Assembly (NCBI GenBank): GCA_030867875.1
Contig: JAOWCC010000444.1
Span: 310,001-374,000 of the forward strand
DNA length: 64,000 nucleotides
Direction of reading: 5' to 3'
From: Actinernus sp. WN-2022
Lineage: Eukaryota; Cnidaria; Anthozoa; Actiniaria; Actinernidae
Part shown: positions 57,656 to 64,000 of the stretch, piece by piece
Numbering within the stretch: the stretch's first letter is position 1
How the letters are laid out: each line of letters begins with the position of its first letter
Notes under the pieces: generated by a model
What the model saw: the letters and a program-made list of their open reading frames with translations, nothing else
Told to the model about the DNA's origin: nothing
The model's database searches: none
Program-made: the position numbers and the translations under genes

Positions 57656-57830
57656 AAACTGGGCTATAATGGCAGACTTAATGTGCTGTGGCTGTCTTCC
57701 ACTGGATTATTTCTCAGACGTACCACACTACTCTTTTCACTCAAAACTCCAGAAGAGTCACTGCCTGAAGTGGCACCATCTCACCATTGAAAGAAATTCT
57801 GACTGGTGAAAGCTTGAGCCCTTCATGCTA
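57540..57830 (+). pseudogene. Possible zinc-finger (THAP-like) exon relic
   Basis: The frame at 57540-57809 ends CCGCLPLDYFSDVPHYSFHS, then KLQKSHCLKWHH. The spacing C..C, then SFH, then a K-x2-K-x3-C/W run is loosely like the start of a THAP domain, which binds DNA through C2CH zinc coordination. The final H of C2CH is not placed, and the reading frame upstream is poor. A second, shorter copy of the 5' part lies at 58665-58800. Assignment is weak. Confidence 0.2.
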
Positions 57831-58185
57831 TATATGGTACAGCAGTACGTAACTGCATGGGTTGGACTGATGGAGAAGGTATTTTACTACATACTTAGAC
57901 AATATTACTGGTGAAAGAAAGAATAATTATTAGTTATATACATTATCTTAAAGGTGCACTTTCCAAGCCCAAAATAATGATAAGCTTTCTCATAATAAAA
58001 CAAAAATAACTACTCGGATAAGTAGAGTATGTTTCCAGGTATACTGGAGAAAGAGAATTTTGATGAAGGATGGCAAAGATTTGAGTTGGTGTAAAATACT
58101 ATTTTAAGAGAAATTTAGAGCAACTTGAAATCGGTTCAGTGTTAATTCAAAAATCAAGTTTATCAAATGATAATAATTTATTAGA

Positions 58186-58805
58186 TGTTATGATAATAAT
58201 TTATATGCTATGAGAAAACATGACATATAACCCTTTGATTCCATTTGATTATAGGATCTATAGATATCAGTGATGCTCATGCTACAGAGGATGACTGTGC
58301 CTATATAACATTGGAGGATTGTATTCGCAAGATGTTAAAACATAACTGTCACTGTCTGGATACTTTTATAATCCTGGAAGATTGCATTTGACCTATGACC
58401 CACCCAAAAGTTGCCTATTATACCATCAAAAGTCTACATTATACTACATACTTGCCTATTTTGCCAGCATAATTTATGCTCTGTGCTTTTGCACGTCTAT
58501 TATGCTAAAAATTATGCTGGCATAATAGATGCAAGCCTAGCTGGTACTCCCGGTGTACCAGCAACCCTGGCCAAAATCACTAGTGAATTTGTCCCCCCCC
58601 TTCCCTCCAACCTTTTAAGGTTATGAATACATGTTTTCCTTATTATTATTACTGTAATAATAAGGAATAGTAATGCAAAAAGCTATCAGTAATGTGTATA
58701 AAGAAAAAAAAAAGATTTTAGTCTAAAATTCATGCTTCACTTTTCTTCAACAAAATTCATGTTGGTAGCTACGGTAAATGCTACAATTTTCATTTGCGTG
58801 AGCAG
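58186..58805. repeat. Duplicated block, copy B
   Basis: Matches copy A in order. It has an extra segment, containing a CCTATTATACCATCAAAAG stretch and TTATGCTGGCATAAT-like inverted repeats near 58430-58530, between the parts. Flanking pieces GAAGGATGGCAAAGA...AAATCAAGTTTATCAAAT near 58060-58165 recur at 59588-59698, so several tandem or segmental duplications overlap here. Confidence 0.75.
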
Positions 58806-59190
58806 TGCAACAAGAAACTCAACAAGGGATCTACAATCTACTCCTATAATTTTCATCAATCTTCAAATGATTAGTTCAATGTTAGTATTTCTTGCCTGAA
58901 GCCAACATGTAGATATGTCATTATTGTGGATAAACTTAAAGGCTTTCAATTGATAGCCTACTTTGAAAAAACTTTGCCGAATAAAGGAAGTGTTAGGGCC
59001 TGGACATTATTTAGCAGTAGGGGGGGGGGGGGGGGAGTCTACTAGATTTGCATTGTGGCTAGCCCAAAAAATTGTGACCCTGCAGTTCTCTGGTCTCACA
59101 AAATAATGACCCTCCCCTTAGATAAGCCTATAAAAGAGGAGCATAAAAAAATGGTGACCCCCCTACAAATCCCCACCACCACCACTAAAT
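58806..59190. other. Intergenic with poly-G tract
   Basis: A poly-G tract lies at about 59021-59036, ending in GGAGTCTACTAG. No gene recognised. Confidence 0.4.
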
Positions 59191-59191
59191 A

Positions 59192-59580
59192 ATGTCCGGT
59201 CCCTTACTGAAATCACAGACCGAAAAAGCTTTTTGGAGCACTAAAATCAAAGACATGCTAACCCAAATTGGTTTTGGAAATATCTGGTTGGACCAAGAGT
59301 TAAATGATGTCCACCTAACCTCGAACCTACTAAAAATTAAGCAAAGGATTAATGATATAGAATTTCAAGTCTGGCTGGGGGATCTACATAACGACAATAG
59401 AAGCGACCCTAACCAGCAGAATAAATTGAGAACATATTGCCTTTTTAAAGTCACATTTTCTTTTGAAGGCTATTTATCAGAGGTTAAGAACCTACATGTA
59501 AGTACAGAAACGCCCTCACTAGATTTAATACAAATAAGCAATCATTTGCTAGAAATAGAAAAGGGCAGATACTGATAAGC
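59192..59580 (+). pseudogene. LINE ORF2 C-terminal fragment
   Basis: The 127-codon frame reads EKAFWSTKIKDMLTQIGFGN, then IWLDQELNDV, then LLKIKQRINDIEFQVWL, then KLRTYCLFK, then ISNHLLEIEKGRY. The order GFGxxWLxQ...FKQR...LRTYxLFK...SxHxLEIExGR is one I associate with the region after the reverse transcriptase in widespread aquatic-animal LINEs. The fragment ends in a stop just after GRY. The ATG sits close to a CCTCCC-rich junction, so it is truncated on the left. Confidence 0.75.
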
Positions 59581-59587
59581 TAATGAT

Positions 59588-59985
59588 AAGAAGGATGGCA
59601 AAGACTCGTGTCAATGTAAAATACTATTTTAAGAGAAAATATTTAGAGCAACTTGAAATCGGTTCAGTGTTAATACAAAAATCAAGTTTATCAAATAAGC
59701 TTTTGTAATCCACTTTAATCTTTGCCAGTGTCTCTCAAAAAAGTATGAAAATCATACCAGGACATTCACATGGTATTTCTCTTCTATCTCAGGGTGTTAT
59801 TTTTGTAGTTTGTAAAGCATATCAAGATATTCACATGGTATTTCTCTTTATCTCTGGGTGTTATTTTGTATTTTAAAGAAGCTTGAAGGTTCAAATTAGA
59901 TTGACAGTGCCCTTTAAAAAAATCAAAATACACCTCAAGTTAGACAGTCCTGTAATTGGACAGTTTCCAATATATAGCAAAACCT
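59588..59985. other. Intergenic with short duplications
   Basis: CACATGGTATTTCTCTT occurs twice (about 59768 and 59832) within a 65-base duplication. No gene recognised. Confidence 0.5.
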
Positions 59986-60065
59986 GGTAGACACATGACA
60001 ACCAACTTAATTTTCACCTTTGTGGGATTTGAACCCACAATCTCACATGATGTAAGACTACCATT
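59985..60065 (-). repeat. tRNA-like SINE fragment, copy 2
   Basis: On the minus strand, GTGGGTTCAAATCCCAC is preceded by CATGTGAGATT and followed by AAAGGTG...AGTTGGTTGTCATGTGTCTA. This parallels copy 1 at 54345 (GTTGGTTTGGCACACATTTC). It is SINE-like, not a functional tRNA. Confidence 0.6.
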
Positions 60066-60474
60066 ATAAGGTGTATTACTGTTGGCAAATCGATGTGGTC
60101 TATTTCTACAGAAATAGAATTTATCACACAAATAACCTGCATCATTCTCGACTGATTTTAAATTCTCTCAGGTGGCCCACACAAAATAAAACTAAACAAG
60201 GCTATTTTCTTGTTTATCCTTTGTTTCATGATGAAACTTACGTCCTTTTACACATACTGACTTTATAATAGACAAAAAAAGCCTTTAGCATTAATTCATA
60301 TTTCTGTTGCAAAGTGTTAATAAACAGTTGCCCAACACATTGCCGGTTGGATCATAAAGTACATTTTTCCCATACATGTACATAATTATACATACTTTGT
60401 AACCCCATTTTTTTGGCTCAACAGACCCTTCACCTCATCAACCTTACGGATGCAAACAAAGTGGTTTTCTCAGA

Positions 60475-60850
60475 TGACGTACCATACTAGCCAGGCACCA
60501 AAAGCCCAGAAAATCTGGGGTTTTACGGGATTAAAGCTGGTTAAGATACCGGGGTTTACCTGGAATACATTCTGGGCTTTTGCTGGATTTAGCCAATGAG
60601 AAATTTTCCAGAAGCCTGGAATTCTTGGTACAGATAAATATGTGGTTATTCCACCTGAATTCCAGGGTAACCCTGAAATTTTACTTCCTGTGTTTAGTAA
60701 GGAAATTCCAGGTTTAATAGCCCAGAAATTCCAAGGTAAGCCTGGTTAAATGCCAGTATAAGCTAAGAAATGGAGTAAGCCCGGATATTTTGGGGTCTGC
60801 CTGGATATTCCAGGGTCAGCCCAGATAATCTGGGATCAGCGAGTTAAAAT
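60475..60850. repeat. Degenerate minisatellite rich in CCAGG / GGAATTCCAGG
   Basis: Phrases such as CCTGGAATTC, AATTCCAGGGTAACCCTG, ATTCCAGGTTTAATAGCCC, TATTCCAGGGTCAGCCC and ATAATCTGGGATCAGC recur every 20-30 bases with drift. No frame stays open. It looks like an old tandem repeat. Confidence 0.5.
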
Positions 60851-60854
60851 AAAT

Positions 60855-62020
60855 TGGTACTGTAACTTATTAAATACATACAAAATTTCCATTATTTAAG
60901 ATAAGCTCAGGTTACATAAATCAGTTGTTGTCTGGAAAAATTCTACTGATCAGCTTTCAAGCTGATGAAGTCTAAAATGTATTTTAGTCTGATAACTAAA
61001 ACATGGTTACCAAACTAAAACATACATGTACGTGTATGGTGTATTTATTCACTTATAAATGGACATTTGAAAATGTTTTAGAGGAGAAGCTGAAGGTGAA
61101 TATGTCTTAGGGGTAGGCTTAAATGTACATGTTTTGTAGCTGTTATTTTTATCCCTACTTTCCCTTTCCCTCTCCCCATTTCCTCTCCCCATTCCCTCTC
61201 CCCATTCCCCCTGGGCTAGGCCGGACCAACACTCAGTGTCTTGAAATAACAGAGTAGAAGGTGCTGCCTTTATATAACACATTGTACAGTAAATGGTTAG
61301 ACCTTCGCATCTTCTCCAATAAGGACATAGAATCGTAGTGTCCCCAATAATTATTAGCTGCAAAGCTAAATATGTTGACAATTAAATAATGTCACTTACT
61401 TAATACATGTATGTACATGTACGTATACTGATCAAATCAAACATCAATATGCCCCTACATTTGACTTGTTTTCATTTTCGTGTCTGGGAGTATGGAATTT
61501 GACATTGGTAGCTGTCCTTGGCGTGAGGAATTTGACACTGGATGGGAGGGGTGGGGGAAATTTGAACAAGTTGTCTTGATTTCATGTTATGTGCTGCGTG
61601 CTTTCCTCAATTGAAATCATGGCGGAATTGGAGCTGGGAGGTCACTTTAGACAACTTCAAAGGGCAAAATTCTGCTTTTGTAACTGACTACATGTAGCTT
61701 AAAAACAAAGAGACACCAAAAGCTTTGGGCTGTATTTGAAGGTATTAACTTCTCTTGAAACATTTTAGTTGCCCGTTCGGGCAACTACAGTACCAAACTT
61801 ACTTGCCTGACTGAAATGTTTAGTTGCCCTGGCAAGCAGGCAACCGTTAATGTTGAGACCTGTGTTGTACGTTGCACCTGCACAATTAATATGTTGTCAT
61901 AAGACAACTAGTACATAAAGCTGTATTTTTTCACAGGTTTATCCTTTTATGCACCTACATGTAGCTTCCAGTATTAGTGTAAACTAGTAGTAGTAATTTA
62001 TTTACAATGTGTACAGTCAA
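60855..62020. other. Intergenic; pyrimidine-rich minisatellite at 61150-61215
   Basis: CCCCATTCCCTCTCCCCATT repeats lie inside a 110-codon minus-strand frame (61049-61381) of low complexity that I do not recognise. TTGCCCGTTCGGGCAACTA at 61771 is a small hairpin with a related TTGCCCTGGCAAGCAGGCAA nearby. Confidence 0.45.
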
Positions 62021-62024
62021 CTAA

Positions 62025-62370
62025 TTAAGGTTACTGGATACCTTCAAAACGAAAAGATGGTGAACATTTTTTTCCGCACAGAAATGTAGTTTTAGTAGTA
62101 GTGTCTCCTATACCAAAAACTCCATTAAAAAATATTTTTATTGACGGAGAAATATTTTAGGAGTCGGAGCTTCTGAAAGCCATCTCACTAGATCGGAGAA
62201 ACGGGATCATGGAAAATTCAAGATTTTCAAAGAATTCATTTTTTTTTTATTCTTGTAGCCAAATTTTTTAAGCTTTAACATGATACATGGATGATTTATC
62301 TACGATGTTTCCTGGAGGCGCTACATAATTTACACTGGAAATGCACCCTGAAGGTATCCGGTAACCTTAA
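62025..62370. mobile_element. TTAA-bounded MITE, copy B
   Basis: It starts TTAAGGTTACTGGATACCTT and ends AAGGTATCCGGTAACCTTAA, an inverted repeat of about 20 bases whose outer TTAA is a likely target duplication (as in piggyBac-type insertion). The body matches the partial copy at 19575-19792. Non-coding. Confidence 0.75.
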
Positions 62371-62539
62371 TACAGATAAATAGAGGATGAAAATGTTATA
62401 TTAAATTCTAAGAATACAATCAATGTTTGCTTATTTACAATTAGATAATACTAGTAATATTAATGATAACACTATAATGATATCAAAAACAACAACAACA
62501 AATCATAATAAATAATAATAAATGTAGAGTATTTCTAAA

Positions 62540-63770
62540 TATTGCACTTGCTAAAGTAAAATATATCTACATGTAGGTGACACACATGCTAATAGCACCA
62601 TGTGCCATTGATGATAACGCAAGTTTATCTATTTTAGACTTGAAAATAACCGGGGAAGAAATACAGGTAATACGAAATTTGTTAGGTAGGCTATTCCAGA
62701 GTCTAATTATTATGTAAGCAAAATAATTATGAAAATACTTAGACTTATAGTTTGACAACTGAAGAATCATATCTCCCCTACGATTGTATGTGCTAGCCTG
62801 GAATGAAAAGAATTGTTTGATATATTTTGGTGGGATGTTGTGGACACGAATTGCGGTCGTTTCGACTCGTAGGCGATATGACTGGAATCTGTGGACACAC
62901 TTGTGTAACAGTAGCAGAGACTGGACGTCCCGGGGGGGGGGGACTCTCCATAACAGTAGACGGGGGTGATCGTCCTATCCCTTAGGGTATAAAATTCTAC
63001 CATCTGCTATCCCTTAGGGGTGTTCAAAGAAGGACAATTGTTTCTGTTAAGGACAATGGATCATCCTATCCAAAAAAAAGCCGGACTTGAAGACTGGATG
63101 ACAGCACTCTCAACAGTCACCAGAAAAGAGATGCGCTCGATGGCGGTGTCTTAAGTACCGTAATAAAATTCAGGAAAACTGAAAATGTGTTTGTTTTATT
63201 GCTATCTCTTAGGGTTAAAAATTTCTTCGACCACACCCAATGTGCTATCTCTTAGGGGTAAATTTGCTGTTGACCACACCCAATGTGCTATCCCTTACGG
63301 TTAAAATTGATTTTGCCGACGATCACCCCCGTCTACTGTTATGGAGAGTCCCCCCCCCCCCGGGCTGGACGTACCAGTGCCAGTGGTGCTCTTAGGGCTT
63401 ATAAGCTCAACCATGTTCAATAATTAAGCTATCATATGAGGTAGTTTTTGCTAGTTTCAGCAATGTCCTGATGGCGTACTGGTTAGTCAGCTCGAGTTTA
63501 TTGGATAGGCCAGGAGTTATGCCAACTAGAACTGTAGAATAATACTTTAAGTGTGGTAGAATAAAAGCCTTATATATTTGCTACCATAACTTAATTCAGT
63601 TGGAATAAAGTTCCTGACCCTCCTCAACGTGGCTACTTTAGCATTAACCTTATTTGAAATCAACTTCACTTGCTTTTTAAAAGTAAGGTTACTGTCGATA
63701 GTTAGCCTGAGAAGTTCGATGTTATTAACAATGTTTAGAGGTGGACCATTTATTTCTGTGAACAACTGGT
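62540..63770 (-). pseudogene. LINE reverse transcriptase C-terminal half, interrupted
   Basis: Minus-strand segments in order are LLRLTIDSNLTFKKQVKLIS and TLRRVRNFIPTEL (63730-63590), then an ILPHLKYYSTVLVG-like thumb (63560-63480), then a SLLLLHKCVHRF-like stretch and FSFQASTYNRRGD, then FAYIIIRLWNSLPNKFR (62720-62670) and the C-terminus near 62570. A 436-bp transposon splits it at 62929-63364. The 3' side carries AAC and AAT simple repeats (62490-62525). Frames are shifted in several places and no palm domain is present. Confidence 0.8.
62929..63364. mobile_element. 436-bp G-tract-ended transposon with exact 8-bp target duplication
   Basis: Inverted ends: CCCGGGGGGGGGGACTCTCC, then ATAACAGTAGACGGGGGTGA on the left, and the reverse complement at the right; the match runs about 45 bases to GATCGTC. 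CTGGACGT flanks both sides exactly (62921-62928, 63365-63372), and joining the flanks restores the LINE. An 8-bp duplication fits hAT- or P-type transposition, but the ends are unusual for hAT. The interior repeats GCTATC(C/T)CTTAGGG five times. No protein. Confidence 0.92.
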
Positions 63771-63774
63771 ATTA

Positions 63775-64000
63775 AATAATTTAAGGTTATTAGCTCCCGT
63801 CCCAGAGGAAAGACTTTATAGACTAAATAGGAAGTAAATGTCTAAGATATGAAGATATGTATCTAAACAACAAAAGTTAAAGGTTTCTTACCTCAAATTA
63901 CTCACGCATTTGGCATTGATGAAGAAAGAAAAATTACGCGTACATCTTTCGTATCTTTTAGAACCGACGCCATTTTTATGTAAACTGAGCGCGAAAGGGC
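63775..64000. other. No recognised feature at right edge
   Basis: AT-rich sequence upstream of the LINE fragment; no open frame of note. Confidence 0.4.

Noticed and set aside
60955..61000. AGCTGATGAAGTCT as a third hammerhead core
   Set aside because: CTGATGA is present, but there is no stem II of matching arms followed by GAAA, and no complementary stem I.
61049..61381. 110-codon minus-strand protein
   Set aside because: Its centre is a translated CCCCATTCCCTCT minisatellite, with no recognised domain or splice context.

Overview
The window is eukaryotic, AT-rich and dominated by transposable elements. The content fits an animal genome, most likely an anthozoan cnidarian such as a stony coral. 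This is inference: there is a split SET-domain gene with GT-AG introns, many degraded animal-type LINEs, type I hammerhead ribozymes of the kind known from metazoan retroelements, and abundant short palindromic elements. No bacterial operon, rRNA gene or CRISPR array is visible.

Layout. 1-10855: a head-to-tail array of a unit of about 2.4 kb whose core is the 3' end of a LINE; it runs off the left edge and its fourth unit is enlarged by a palindromic insertion. 10856-18370: LINE scraps, a pogo-like terminal motif, short palindromes, a 182-bp tandem duplication and homopolymer tracts. 18379-19141: 106 perfect copies of the 7-mer ACCTAAG followed by three ACCGAAG variants. 19150-24425: unrecognised sequence with two CAGGG-ended DNA transposons. 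24790-25905: a decayed minus-strand LINE reverse transcriptase.

25918-37553 (minus strand): the only convincing host gene. It is a KMT5A-like SET-domain gene of which I can place seven exons; every splice phase agrees, giving 271 codons. Its true ends are not in hand.

39064-40053: two direct repeats, each with a type I hammerhead ribozyme, separated by a segment that hosts a 460-bp near-perfect foldback element. 41937-43790 and 55637-56510 are two copies of a Mutator-like element with a 9-bp target duplication; the first copy carries two younger nested insertions. 45413-48630 is an older dispersed repeat split by several insertions. Three foldback elements (42730-43167, 45443-45715, 46859-47476) share CACAGG...CCTGTG ends and 7-bp target duplications but have unrelated arms. 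They are the best candidate here for an undescribed element family.

49400-64000: more LINE 3' ends, some with microsatellite or A-rich tails, a tRNA-like SINE pair, a duplicated block around 57.2-58.8 kb, and a 436-bp G-tract-ended transposon with an exact 8-bp target duplication that interrupts a LINE. Apart from the SET gene, the window records layered transposon insertion rather than a set of cooperating genes.
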